NCBI GenBank assembly: GCA_947561395.2 | Contig: OX387193.1 | Location: forward strand, 1,240,001 to 1,304,000 | Source of the DNA: Buxus sempervirens | Taxonomy: Eukaryota > Streptophyta > Magnoliopsida > Buxales > Buxaceae | Direction: 5' to 3' | DNA: 64,000 nucleotides | Shown here: piece by piece, positions 13,756-25,350 of the stretch | Numbering within the stretch: the stretch's first letter is position 1 | How the letters are laid out: each line of letters begins with the position of its first letter | The notes under the pieces: model-generated | The model's database searches: none | The model's input: the letters and a program-made list of their open reading frames with translations, nothing else | What the model was told of the DNA's origin: nothing | Translations under genes and position numbers: made by a program

Positions 13756-16519
13756 TTACTCCTCAGAAACTGCAGGCAATCCTTCTTTGACCCATGAATA
13801 AAGTCCCCCTTCTAAGTGGAAAACATTGTTGTAGCCATTGAGAACAAGCAGGTACGCAGCTATAAGAGACCTGAGAATGTGAAAATCATAAATAACCTGA
13901 TGATATTTCCAGGAGAACCCAAAAACAGAACAGTTAGCACACCAGTAACTCCGCACTTCACAAGACAATCATATTTAAAACAAAGGGAGATGTGGGAAAA
14001 ACCGGAATATACATAGCTGCAAGAGATATAGCCAAAGTGCAATGTAACTCCCTATTTCACATGATGACCATCGTATTTAAAAGAAATGGAGGTCTGGAAA
14101 AAACTGCAAGAAGCCTTTGAGAGAGAAACCGCCCAATTGCAGCCTTGTGTCACCAGAAACTTTAACACTCCAAGATCACAGAACATACCAAAATAAAATT
14201 AAAATTCATTATATTGCGATGAGGAGAAATGCTCCAAGTATATGGATGATGGACTGTTTAGAAAGATTAACTGTCAAACATAGTAGTCTAATCACTAATG
14301 TCACTTGAAAAGTAGATTATACTTAGACGAGTGCTGACCTACATGAAAGATGTGATCTTCATTAGCGTAATCTTACAAGTTGATTGTGGAATTAGATGAC
14401 TGTGTGGTTTTGAGCTAGTCATGGAATAATTGCCAGAGTTTGACCCCGATTTCTCCTTCATTCAGGACTGCAAGGAACTATGTCTGGATCCTTGGAGATT
14501 GAAGATTCAGTGCGTAGACTGAGATCAAAGATCCAGCGAACACGTTACAGACAGATAATGGTTGTGTGGATATATTGACAAATGAAGGATTCTATATAGA
14601 CATGGAAGCAATGATATAGGATGGCCCTCCCACATGCCTGGACCATATAATATAATGACCCAGGATGCTATAGGAGTCATGACTCCCAGATTGTGTTCTG
14701 TTGAGTGATTGACATATGCAAAAGCCTAATTCCCCCAAAAAATTAACAAATAAAAAATTCTTTTATTTTCTTTCTTACCGAGTTCAAATATGAGAGTATC
14801 TATGAATTAAATAACCATCCAGTTTCATCTCTGTTTCTCCACATAATTTTTCTTTGAATTATATGCAATTCATTTTCTTTTTCTTTTCTTTCCAGAGAAC
14901 TGATATAAATTTTAAGACATAAAAAAGAATAAGGGGCTTACAGGGGCAGGCTTTGGATGCAAGGAAAAATATAATTTCAATAAAAACATGTTCTTGAATG
15001 AAAGCTAGATAATAAAAGGTAGAGGAGGGAACCACCTTGACTGCTGGCCTTCAGGAAGGCTTTGGGATGGTTTCATTGTTCCCCCAGACGCACAAGCCAC
15101 AATTATTTTTGAAGTTTTATCTAGTTTTTTTTCCACACCTGTTAAGGGAACATCATTCCCAAAATTGAGATGTCTGAAGTTCACAAAGTTTAAACAAAAC
15201 AAAATCACTGAGAAGAGAATACAAGTATCATACTCTGTATGAACTCAGGGTTTTCTTCAGTGCCAGAAAAGATGCCAAAGAATGCAAATGCAACACGCCT
15301 AGCAATGTCCCATGCTGTCCACTCCTTTATAAGTCTATATACTTGCACATTTATAGCACCAGGTGGATGAGCCTAGAACATAACATAAATAAGAAAGCTT
15401 AAAATGATTGGAAACATTCCTGTTGATCAATGCCCATAAAATTTGAGTTCTCTTATCTGATTAAAAAGCTTTAACTCTAGCATATATTGGATCATTACAA
15501 GCTTCTATAATACAACCAGAAAATAATTTGCAAACATCTATTACAAAATGAAACATATTGCTAATATATGTTACCAAATGAGAAAAGTAGTGAAGGATAC
15601 TTAAACCTCTTTGAACTCTGCCTCTGGGCGTACATCAAGAATCACAAATTTATTTTCTTCTGTTAGGCGCAAGGCTTCCTTCACATCCACACTTCGCACC
15701 TGCAGTTATAAGTGTTTTTTTAGCGCAATCTTACCAATGCTCCCATGGCCGAAAGCAGCACCATATTCCAACAAAGTTCTGTGAGTCCTGACTTGGCAAA
15801 AGCACTTTGAAATTTGTTTGAAGTTCACAATGGTGATCAAGGGATCAGGGTTGAAAAATGCAACCCTAGCTCTCTTGTTTATGGATCTCGATTTCCATAA
15901 TTGTAAAAACTAATGAATTGGGTGGCATCTTCAACTGTTCAGAATCATCTTTAGGGATAAATTCTCCAAAAATTAAATACCATTGGACTATCCGGATCCT
16001 GATCCCTAGTTCTTATCTACATCATGTGTAATGCCAGTGTTAGGGTTCAAAACGTGCAGTAATCATGATGTCAAAGTAAAGGAAACACGTACTCTTTTCT
16101 GGAGCAGAAGTTCACGCTTGATTTTCCAGTCCTCATCGGCTACTCGCTCGAGAGGAGAAAAGAAGACAGCAGGTCACGTAAGAGCGTGAAGATTTCAAAA
16201 ACTCAAACTTACTTTCATTGGTCTGTAAATATTTAAATCTATCTGAAGAAAACTCATGGAAGGAGTGTGAGATATAATTAGAGTTAGAAGACAAAAAAAT
16301 ACCTGGTGATTTCGGTGGTTTGGTTGCTGCACTCGTGATTCTCAAGGAAGATGCTGAGGACGAGAACAATATCCTGCTGGAATGCCTATACACTCCGATC
16401 GTTGAGCAGCGCGAAATAGGATTATAATTAGGGTTCGAAATGGAAACAATTGATGCATGATTGATACTGGGACTCATATAAGATGAAGAAGAGTGGGCTA
16501 TTGAAATTAGAGCAACCAT
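13756..16519 (-). CDS. STR14: Chloroplast rhodanese-like domain protein, STR14 type
   Basis: Plant rhodanese/sulfurtransferase-domain protein with a predicted plastid transit peptide; its substrate is not established. Six minus-strand exons in phase: 16303-16519, 16093-16142, 15607-15699, 15234-15372, 15036-15138 and 13756-13870 (stop), total 238 aa. The N-terminus is Ser/Arg-rich and acid-poor (about residues 1-70), as in chloroplast transit peptides. The domain begins after DWKIKRELLLQKRVRSVDVK, with FVILDVRPEAEFKEAHPPGA, EWTAWDIARRVAFAFFGIFS, GTEENPEFIQ, then the putative active-site loop ACASGGTMKPSQSLPEGQQS and the helix RSLIAAYLLVLNGYNNVFHL. The cysteine is present, but the loop after it is much longer than in canonical rhodaneses. 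The acceptor of the 50-nt exon (at 16143) was chosen because it alone keeps the frame. The STR14 assignment rests on remembered similarity to At4g27700. Confidence 0.88.
13945..14105. repeat. Two-copy diverged repeat in STR14 intron
   Basis: A block of about 60 bp that starts GTAACTCC, continues TTCACA and ATTTAAAA, and ends GGAAAAAAC-like occurs at about 13945-14003 and again at 14044-14105, a spacing of 99 bases. It lies in the last intron (13871-15035) of the STR14-like gene. The rest of that intron shows nothing recognisable. Confidence 0.55.
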
Positions 16520-17139
16520 CTTTTAGAGTTCCAGAAAATGGAGGAGAAAGACAGATCTCACAAGAGGTACATGATGATGAACAATCGATTTGATCTTTCG
16601 TTTGTCGGTGTGTGATGTTCGAGTAAGATGGAATTTTCAAAACGTTCCAACTCTGATTCGGTGGCGGTGGGAGGTTTCTCAGTCTCACAGCAACACATAT
16701 AGAGTGCGCTGCTGGTGATGTAGACATGCTCGCGATATTAATCTTGGCTTTGTGGTCGAGATTCAAATATCAGTTCCTATCTAGATTTTGTTTCAGATAA
16801 TTTTGTCTTTTTTTTTGGTAATGCAGATAATTTTATCTTCTTTTTTTTTTTTTTTGGTAGAAAGATAATTTTATCTTCTTCTTTTGTTTTTCTCCTCAGG
16901 TTCATTAATGTCAAAGGTTCAATGAGCGGTTAAAACCATTCAGTGAAACATTTGGAGGTTTGTTTGGTAATGTTTTATTGTTTTTTATAAATTCAATTAA
17001 AAAACCATGAACTTTGTTTTTGTATTTTTTGGAAAAAAGTGAAAAAGAGAAAAACCCATTTGCTAACCCTATGCTAAAATCAATAATAGCATTAAAAATT
17101 AGATAACAAATCGAAAATGCCTAAATAAATTTTAATAGA
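16520..17139. other. Upstream region of STR14-like gene
   Basis: This should hold the 5'UTR and promoter of the minus-strand STR14-like gene. At 16794-16880 the word GATAATTTT followed by (G/A)TCTT and a long T tract is repeated three times (spacing roughly 40 bases), a small simple-sequence expansion. No additional gene was recognised. Confidence 0.4.
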
Positions 17140-17760
17140 AATTTACCGGCGGAGAAATAAACCGCCCGTATAGAATTCAACGTATTTAGAATTAGCGGCG
17201 GTTTCCCAAACGGCCGCTGATATAATCAAGAGAACCGCCCGTAAAAATTTGAAGCGGCGGTTCGGGAAACCTCCTATATACATTTTACCGCCGGTTGCGT
17301 AAAGCGCCCCAAAAAACAGCACCGCGGTTTCCGTAACCGCCTGTAATTTTTTTGCCGGCGGTTTCTGGAACCACCGCTAAGTAGTACGTGAAGATCCAGC
17401 GGCGGTTGTATATAAACCGCCGAAACAAAACTGCCGCCAACACTTTAGCCGGCAGTTCTCTTTTTCCAGAATAATAATGTCCTCTCCTATTTTTACTGGC
17501 AGTAACGACGTTTCAAAAACCGCCTGTAATTTGTTTTCTGGCTTTGGTAAACCCTCGTTTGTGCAATTACCGGCGTTTAGAAGACCTTCTTTAGAAAAAA
17601 TGGTATACCGGTGCTTTTTCATGCCGGAAAATTAGTCTCATAACAACGCAAAATGGCCAACGGGAATGTAGTAACTATACCGGCGAGGGTTTGAGAGACT
17701 GCCGAGCAAAACATTGTCGGTGGTCCTAGTCGCCGATAAGAAATCGGTAAGTTTTTTGAG
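17140..17760. mobile_element. DNA-transposon subterminal repeat array (CACTA- or MULE-like relic)
   Basis: A GC-rich island in otherwise AT-rich DNA, made of at least eight short imperfect palindromes. Each has an ACCGCCGGT/AGCGGCGGTT-type arm, 4-7 bases, then an AACCGCCGCT-type arm. Examples lie at about 17197-17220, 17252-17274, 17285-17308, 17322-17343, 17355-17378 and 17397-17422. AT-rich spacers of about 20-30 bases separate them. Such motif-dense subterminal regions bind transposase in plant CACTA (En/Spm) elements and also occur in some MULEs. I found no matching CACTA...TAGTG ends and no transposase, so this is probably one end of a deleted element. Confidence 0.6.
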
Positions 17761-18290
17761 CCTGAATTGCACCTACAAAAGCAAATATATCTTTTAATGA
17801 ATGGAGTCGAGGAAGCAAAAAGAAAAAACTCGCTGTCTCCCCATAAAATTATTTTCCGGCCGGCGTTTTAAGTTTAACCACTCTCCAGGTATGGCCTAAG
17901 TCAATCCAAGGATGATCACATAACATACTGTCGGTTGGGATTGACATAGGTCTCTCCCGGGAAGGAAGTGATGAGTTTCAGAACGGCCTCCATTGAAGAA
18001 GGGCTGTGATAATGCGAACGAGCAGAGGAATATTATTAAGCATCAACGTTATGCCAATGACAATTTTACTGCAGTGAGTAAGAAAATGTGCAAACCGATC
18101 CTTGGATCTTCAGATTACTCATTTAAAGAGCAGAGAAAGTGACCCAACATTAGGCGGGCCCCGAATCATCAATTCTCTTCACAACAACTGATCAAACGCA
18201 AAGCACAATAATCAGTAATGTCTCAAACAAGATCTAGCTAGCAAGAACTAAGATCTCTCTCTCTAACTTTGTGCATCTTCATCATCATGA

Positions 18291-19093
18291 TCAGCATGAG
18301 CAGGCAGAGGCCTTCTTCAACTGACTGATCTCGAAATCAGAGCCTGAAATAACGTCGATCTTTAATCCATGGAGCGTCATAATGGGAGGATCACCAGCAG
18401 CATTAGTATTTCCTTCATCCCGACGCTCCAAGGCTTTCTTGGTGACGACCCCATGAACCTCCTCCAACAGTCTGAAAAATGCCCTCTCCACATTGTCCCC
18501 CGTGAGTGCCGATGTTTCGGAGAAGAAGAGGCCTTGGTTATCTGCAAACTCAATGGCGTCCTCTACTGGGACAGCTCTGGAGTCCACAAGGTCGGCCTTA
18601 TTGCCTACGAGCATGATCACGATGGAATTGTCGGCATGATCACGTAACTCCTCAACCCACCTCGCTACGTGATCAAAGCTTTGCCTCTTGGTGATATCGT
18701 ACACCAGCATAGCCCCAAGCGCACCTCTGTAGTATGCGCTTGTTACTGCTCGGAACCTGCAATTACATAAAATAAAAGCTAAGAGAGATGAAGAAACAAC
18801 GTTAGCTAGTGAGGGTGTTTGAGTGAGTGAGAGAACCTTTCTTGACCGGCGGTGTCCCAGATCTGGGCCTTGATGACTTTGCCATGGATGGTCACAGTGC
18901 GTGTTTGGAACTCAACCCCAATGGTGGACTTGGAGTCGAAGCAGAACTCGTCCCTAGTAAACCTGGAGAGTATCTGAGACTTACCCACTGCCGAGTCTCC
19001 AATTACAACGACCTTGAAAACATAGTCTATTTTCTCTGGTGTATGACTTCCGTTCTCCCACTCATGCTCGCCACCGTTCATATCCTCTTTCAT
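18291..19093 (-). CDS. RABA3: Rab GTPase, RABA3 (Rab11-like)
   Basis: A plant Rab11-class small GTPase acting in trans-Golgi/endosome to plasma-membrane or cell-plate traffic. Two exons: 18837-19093 and 18291-18756, in phase across AG|G, giving 240 aa against about 237 for the Arabidopsis protein. All nucleotide-binding motifs are present: P-loop GDSAVGKS (residues 32-39), switch I with [11 protein letters not shown] (56-66), WDTAGQE (79-85), NKAD (138-141) and ETSAL (166-170). The tail ends in CSC, a CxC double geranylgeranylation signal. The extended acidic N-terminus before [19 protein letters not shown] and the C-terminal [10 protein letters not shown] block are what I recall as RABA3-specific, separating it from RABA1, RABA2, RABA4 and RABA6. 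The single intron splits the codon just after the WDTAGQE motif. No damage seen. Confidence 0.95.
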
Positions 19094-21410
19094 TTCTGTG
19101 TGTGTGCGTGCGCGCGCCTGTAGATTAAATTATCAGAACAATTAAGACAGCAAATTATTTAATATTGGGTGAGTAATTTTGATAGGGATCGAGCTAGCAA
19201 AAGATCAAATGTGAGCTGAGGGGACGATTGAATGCTGTTACCAAGAAAAGCGACGATTGAATGCTGAAGCGGGCGGTGGATTGTTTCGTTTATGTAAGGG
19301 AAGAAGAGAGGGAGAGGGACAGAAATCTTATAGACTGATATTTCACTCAAATAACAAAAATATTTACTGCTCCTTTAATCAGTTGATTTGAAAAAATAAA
19401 GGCACACACTTCGGAATGAGAAATTAAAAGAACAGGGAAGGATTTTATAGGGTTCTTTCCTGTCCTTTGGAACATTAATAATGCCTTTTGAGACAAAGAA
19501 ACAGTTTTAGTAAATGGGCCGGGGGGCATTATTGATGTTTTCTTATGTAAAGAAATTGGGTATTTATTGTATAGTATGATACCATCCGGCACAGAAACAT
19601 GTATATATGGTTGGTGGGCCCATGTTTTGAATGGTGTCTGGGTACGTAATAAATAGTCCATTGTGGATAAATTATTCTCCAATGGTAGGTGAGTGGTGGC
19701 TGTTCTCAGCATAAATTATATCTGCCTGGATTTGTCTCGATTTTGAGAGAAAAGAAAAAAAAATGTCAAAATTTTATTTTGAGAGAAAAAAAAAGAAAAT
19801 GTTAAAACTTAATTTTTTTTTCCGTTTGGTTGAAATGAAGGAAAGTGATTTGTATCCTCTATTTTTCAAGGTGAAAAATTCTCTCTCCAAAAAAGTTGAG
19901 ATTTAAAAAATAAAAAAAAAAGTTCACTGTCAATTATCACTCACCCATTCTATTACAATCCACCACCGCTACCCCATCACCCACCACCACCACCCCTATC
20001 GCTCTACACCCCACCATCACCACTATGACCATCTCATCACCACCATCCACTGCCCATCACACTGTTGCCGTCACCACCCACCCACTCCCACTTACCCATT
20101 ATGACACCTCCACCCACTACCACCATCCTTACTCACCATCTTATTAAAATATTTTTTTCTTTCTATTTCTCGTCTCGTCCAAACACCTTCATTATTTTCT
20201 TTTTTTTTATCTCTTCTTTTCTTTTCTTTTTTAGGTTTCTTTTCTTTTCTCCCTAAATCCAAGGTTTCAAACACACCTGAAATAGAGAGCCTTTTGCGTC
20301 TTCATTGAATTTGTCAAAGAATGTGATTGTTCAATTTGTTAGGGATATATAATTCTGCCATGGGATTGGGTTAGGTATAGGGAAAATAAAAGGAAAAGAA
20401 AAACATACGTCCATAGGATTTAGTAAACATGACAAGAACAGAGCTATATATCTGTAAGATTTAGCCAAAAGTCAAATACTATTTTGGATACCTCCTACAA
20501 TAGGAAGCTGATCCAATGTTATAGAAGTCTATGCATCTCACTCAATGGTAGATGATATTTATTGGTGGTTAGGTTTCAAGTGGGAACTCGAGTCTTAATG
20601 TGGCCACTGTCACACATAAGTTGTAAATTCTAATATACATCTCTATACAATATATATAAACATACTTGCATTTTGCAACAAAAAAGAAAAAAAAAAGAAA
20701 AAGAAAAGAAAAGAAAAGAAAATTTGCATTTGTTTCGTGTCCCAACTCCCAAGTTCATTTCAGAAGGAAATGACGAGCCTCTTTATTAAGGGAATACACA
20801 TGCTATGCACATAGCAAAAGAATTAGAATAAAGAAACAACTACTTAGTTATTATAATACACGTGACGTTAAAAACCTCAGTATTAGAGTAAATTAAAAAA
20901 ATAAAATTGGAGGGCATTTTTGATATAGACCGGCAGAAAACAGGGCCGGGTTAGCTTTATATAATACCATAGATAAATCAATACGAAGAAAAACACCATC
21001 TCTAATTTTTTGTTTTAATTTTTTACTATATACGTATTTACCTTTAAGAAGCATGTCCTAAATTTCTATCGAGTTGTATTAAGTTCTCTCGCGAGTCTAA
21101 CTCAAAATGTGATTTGACTCTTGCTGTATATTCATGAATTTTGGAGGAAACTCACAACATAAACTTCAGTAATCAAAATCCAAAATTCAATAGGTTACCC
21201 TAAAAAACAAGAAAACCCAAAATTCAGTAAAACTTGCAGCTAGAAAACCGATGACTAGATTTCACTTGCTATTGGTGGTGTAACCATTGTTTACAACTAA
21301 GTATTTAGGAGATCCCTGTATGACAGTGGCCTAGGCTGATGTGTGAAACTAAAGTGACTTAGAAGGGAGTGAATCTGCTGTGCTTTTGCAACTGCAACCG
21401 CCAATAAGAG
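19094..21410. other. Spacer upstream of RABA3, with CCA-rich tract
   Basis: The first several hundred bases should hold the RABA3 5'UTR and promoter; a TG/CG alternating run lies at about 19097-19121. A strikingly pyrimidine-biased (CCA/CAC)n-like tract occupies about 19955-20130, framed by poly-A and poly-T tracts and by CGTTTGGTTGAAATG at 19824 and CGTCCAAACACC near 20176. That framing resembles a degenerate MITE, but I could not prove its ends. No coding region was recognised. Confidence 0.4.
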
Positions 21411-21642
21411 TAGACCGGATCCTGTAGAAGCTCTATCTGCAGTTTGAAATAGAGCCTTTACAGGATGGTGACATTTGTCCCACTTAACCCACTTAAAGTG
21501 GGACAGAATAAAGCTTTAAGTAGTTTAACAAAACGGAGCTTTAACAAAATAGAGCTTTAAGTGGTTTAAGTGAGATAGATGACACCATCCTGTAGAGGCT
21601 CTATTTCGGACTGTAGATAAAGCCTCAACAGGAACCGATTTG
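21411..21642. mobile_element. Foldback MITE, Mutator-like (232 bp, 9-bp TSD)
   Basis: The element is essentially one long inverted repeat with arms of about 85-90 bp. The left end runs TAGACCGGATCCTGTAGAAG, and the reverse complement of the right end runs CAAATCGGTTCCTGTTGAGG. Further in, both arms share GAAATAGAGCC, TACAGGATGGTG, CACTTAA and CCACTTAAAG. The 9-mer CAATAAGAG directly flanks both ends (21402-21410 and 21643-21651). A 9-bp duplication plus long terminal inverted repeats fits a Mutator-like non-autonomous element. There is no coding capacity. Confidence 0.85.
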
Positions 21643-21651
21643 CAATAAGAG

Positions 21652-22559
21652 AGGTTGACAAGCAGCTCTTTTGAGCGACGTGTGGCACCTCCTTATTTAA
21701 TTACTTGTACAGAAAAAAGTTATACTGAAAGGCATATACACGATTTTGTTTCTTACTCAAAAGGAGTTTTGCAGAAAAAATCTTCCACCAAACACCAAAA
21801 AATAAATAATAAATAATGCAAGCACTCCTAAATGAACATTGATTATGACTATCTTGCACGTCTATTAGAATAATTAGTGACAACTATTAGAATGATGTCT
21901 CCGCAACAAAGCATGCAGATCTAAAGTAAACCATTATATAATATAATGAGGATATATATGCGCATGTTGTCGAAAGAGCACCCCAAAAAATAAATAAATA
22001 AAGGAATGCATGCATGAATGGCCATGGTCTTTACATGTCCCATGATACGTCTGGTTTTGACGTATTTAACTAGAATTGATTTGAAGCGTTCAAGTTGCGA
22101 CTTCCCTTACGGAGATTTCGCTGATCCAATTTCAGCCGCTCATCTCAAATACCATGCATCTATATTTGATACTGAATCACCAAGAAGACCCAGCCTTTCC
22201 CTCGACTACATGCATGTCCATCATTGTCCCACGCATTATCTAAGTAGACATACTTAATTATTGGTTGTGGACATATTAGTAGAAGAATTACTAATATACT
22301 TTACCAACTAATCATATCTTTATTTTTCGCATCTTTTTTTATACGGGCACTCCCTTTACACCCTTGAGAGGGGAATATGTTAACAACCATTGCACTTAAA
22401 AACTTAAGTTTATAGGTGAAGGCGCAGCAATGTATATCAAAAGACTCAAACACAATATTTCAACAGAACACTCTAATTCTGGTTTTTTTTTTCTTTTTGT
22501 GGTGGGAAGAACAGACATATTATATATATTCAAAATCATGATCGTACAGACAAAAGGCC
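21652..22559. other. Non-genic AT-rich spacer
   Basis: AT-rich sequence with short simple repeats. Open frames here are short and not recognised as protein families. Nothing else is supportable. Confidence 0.4.
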
Positions 22560-23240
22560 TCTGATATCGTACAACAAAACATTACTTAAAAAACTAGGAG
22601 GCCTGTGGACTCAGAAACGTTAACAATGGTCTAGAGCATAATTTGCAAGAAAGTCAGCAAGTATATTCTCCTCTCTATAAGTATGCATGAATAAAATTTC
22701 CGAAAAGGAAGTAGAGTAGGAAAGGATCTGAGCTAAAATGGGTATAAGAGACCACGGATGGTGCCTGTGAGGATGCTGGAGAAAATTGATCATTCGTTGC
22801 GCGTCACCCTTGGGTATAATGTGAGTGAACCCCATCTTCTGTTCAAGTGTGATGCCTTCCAAGTTCCAAGGCAACCAACGCTTCCGACAAGAGAGCACAA
22901 GTGGCGAAACATCTTGATGCAATTGCTGCTTTAAAATTGCCATTAGAATCTCAGATTATAACACCCAATGCAGCAAGGCCTGATGAAGAGCGATAAGCAC
23001 CGTCAAAATTGACTTTAACAAAAAGGTCCTGTCGGTTTGTTCCATTGGACCAATCTTGAACATGTGGCTATTTTCAATGGCTGGTGGAATGACTTAAGAA
23101 GAGCTGTGTCATGTTCTAACTTGTGAAAGTGATTAATTATCTTCTGAGTGTCAGGACTGCATGCCTCCATTAAATATAACATTGTTTCGATGAATCGAGA
23201 TAGCCCACATGATGTTAGCCACGGCTGGTTATGGTTTCTA
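22560..23240 (-). pseudogene. RNase H domain relic of a LINE-type retroelement
   Basis: Reading the minus strand, KVNFDGAYRSSSGLAALGV followed by an in-frame TGA and DSNGNFKAAI matches the start of the RNase H domain found at the end of plant non-LTR ORF2 proteins, including the first catalytic Asp in FDGA. The rest continues in another frame (22620-22943) with LPWNLEGITLEQKMGFTHII, PKGDAQ and the closing HTYREENILADFLANYAL. Upstream, NIMWAISIHRNNVIFNG resembles the linker before that domain. At least one stop and two frame changes are present, so this is a dead fragment. No target duplication was found. Confidence 0.75.
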
Positions 23241-23961
23241 AAATAATCTTCTACTATAATATAGCTAGGTCAACCCTGACGTACACCGCTACCAAACCAA
23301 TAGTTGTGGTAGGATTTGGAATTGGTTAAACCCTTGACCGTTGTCATCCCTGTTGGTTGTGGACATTTTATCTGTACAATAAAGTTATTTTATTTTTCAT
23401 TTTGTCCAGATCGAATGGCTGTCGACGTTCTTCCTTGAAGGGAGCATTACGTTATGGGACACCGACAGACATATAAGGCTCTTAAATTAATGAGGTTTAG
23501 AATCCTCCTACGTACGCGACCCTTTCTTCCCCAGCACATCTTAGGTAGGGTTAAGCTTTTTTTAACACTCAACAGAAACCAATTGTTGTAGGTGATTTCA
23601 ACCCCTAACAACATGATCACACCTAAAAGCATCTTATATAGAAGATAAATCTTGAATGCATAAAGAAAAAGCAAAAGTTCGAAAAGGATCTCAATAGCCT
23701 TTTTCGATTCCTCTTATGTTAATTTTCATAATATAATTGACATCAATCTGACAAATTAATTGCTTAAGATAGAAAAAACATTAAAATAACAATAATCTAA
23801 TTCAACTCACACCCTTATGCTAATTTAAGTTCAATCCAAAAGTTCTAGATTGAGTTCAATATGCTTTTCAAAAAACAAAATAGAATTCCTTTAAGTGAAG
23901 AAATGTAGATTTTTCAACAAAAAGTATATAATTCCATTCCAAAGTTAAAAGGTCCTAGTTC
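23241..23961. other. Non-genic spacer
   Basis: AT-rich sequence between the RNase H relic and the SINE. No gene, RNA gene or clear repeat was recognised. The left copy of the SINE target duplication ends this interval. Confidence 0.4.
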
Positions 23962-24221
23962 TTTTTTTTTTCTTTTTAGTTAAGAAGAAAAGGAATGAGG
24001 GCTACTAACGTATGACCATAGTGGTTTTCTCCATAGCACAGAATGTTCTGATTGAACCAAAGCTACCAATCATCCCCGCCTTAGTCGGGGGATTGGACCA
24101 TGACCACAAAACCACAAAAATGCAAGCGGAATTGGTTTCAATCCTTAGGACTAGTCCCTAAATGCAAGCTCAAATCACATGGGAGTAACCCATATGACCA
24201 TTAGGCCACCACTTCTCTTGT
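23962..24221 (-). mobile_element. tRNA-derived SINE with 12-bp TSD
   Basis: A short retroposon on the minus strand. The 12-mer AGGTCCTAGTTC flanks it on both sides (23950-23961 and 24222-24233). Directly after the left copy the plus strand has a T-rich tract, which is the A-rich tail of a minus-strand element. Its 5' end reads GTGGTGGCCTAATGGTC, in which TGGCCTAATGG resembles a pol III A box. About 30 bases on, GATTTGAGCTT resembles a degenerate B box. Length (about 260 bp), structure and duplication fit a SINE. The family was not identified. Confidence 0.75.
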
Positions 24222-24233
24222 AGGTCCTAGTTC

Positions 24234-25350
24234 ATTTTGTAAGTGAAGAAATCTTAAGTGATCTTAGCTTGTGACATTTCCTGTAATGTCATAGCTAAAT
24301 TGGTTGACCCATTTCCCCGTCACCATATATCCTTTTTGTATTTGCAAATGGCAAATAAATGACTAAAACAGTAGGACATTCCTCTTGTTACCATATGTCT
24401 CTTGTACGTCGGCAAGGGATAAAGTGGTTGACTAAAAAAATAAGTCACTTGTCCATGTAATGTTTTTAATCCGGGTGTATATTCGATGGTATTTATGTTG
24501 AATATATTCTTTTATCGATATTTAAAGGTACGGTCGCAACTAATACCAATAAGATCCGTATATAGGGATGGCAATGGGACCGGTTAAATGTGTAATCCGC
24601 CTCGCGCCTTAATGATGCATGTAAGCATCAAAATTTTGCCCAAATAAAAAGTACTAAAGACAGCAAAACCCTAAAAATTAAGCTACCAGAATTTTTATTT
24701 TTTAAAGAAGCCCAATAAGAACATGTTAGGGTTTGATATTGGCTAAACCCTAAAAATTAAAAACAATGAAGGGAAGTAAACTCACTTAAGAAAGCCCATA
24801 GCACTAGGTGGACGGTGGTTTAGTCAAATGAAGAGGGCCACAGCCGGGCATCCATGAATCATGATCCATCCCACTCAACCAGGGGGGCACATGTGCTGTC
24901 GGTGGCAACCGTGGAACGCGGATTCTGATAATGAGTCGTCGCTTGACAAACAGGACGCCAGTATCCAGATCTAATCGAACGGTTCTCGTGGTTAAGTTCT
25001 CATCACCGGGACAGTCAACTGATGTTCTGACTTTTGAAGTGTTGACCAATATGATCAGACGGATCAAAAGTATCTATGGTGCCAACCAGGCTGTTAAACC
25101 TGATGTGACAGACAATAAAGTTTGTTTTTCTTTTGGCCATTATTTTAAATAAACTCGAGATAAGTGAGAAAAGATTCAAAAGAATAAGAAGGGGAGGGCC
25201 GGAGGGGTGTGTTGCCCACTTCATTTCCGGAGCCCGGACCGGAAGAAAGAAAAATCCGACTCAAAGCGAAAGCTCATAAAGGATTAAACAGCTTCTTCCT
25301 CTTTATTTCTTTCCTTTTCTCGGAGTTGGAGGAGATCGATCTGTGAGAGA
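24234..25350. other. Upstream region of MFSD5-like gene
   Basis: No gene was recognised. Bases 25190-25350 are probably 5'UTR and core promoter of the MFSD5-like gene. Short open frames at 24804-25224 on both strands have no family likeness and are probably chance. Confidence 0.4.
24666..24753. promoter_or_regulatory. Three telo-box-like motifs (AAACCCTAA)
   Basis: AAACCCTAA occurs at 24666-24674 and 24745-24753 on the plus strand and at 24726-24734 on the minus strand. Such telo-boxes are known cis-elements in plant promoters, often near translation-related genes. Here they lie about 600-685 bp upstream of the MFSD5-like start codon, farther than usual, so a regulatory role is only a possibility. 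Confidence 0.3.

Noticed and set aside
16428-16766. 112-codon minus-strand frame overlapping the STR14 start
   Set aside because: It overlaps exon 1 in another frame and the presumed 5'UTR; composition is ordinary and no domain is visible.
18369-18647. Open frame on the plus strand opposite RABA3 exon 2
   Set aside because: It is the antisense shadow of a conserved GTPase exon and has no family likeness of its own.
19955-20130. CCA/CAC-rich tract read as a proline/histidine-rich coding repeat
   Set aside because: Frames are broken on both strands and the period is irregular; it is simple-sequence DNA.
24001-24220. A functional tRNA gene suggested by the A-box-like TGGCCTAATGG
   Set aside because: No cloverleaf can be drawn and the segment has SINE length, an A-rich tail and target duplications.
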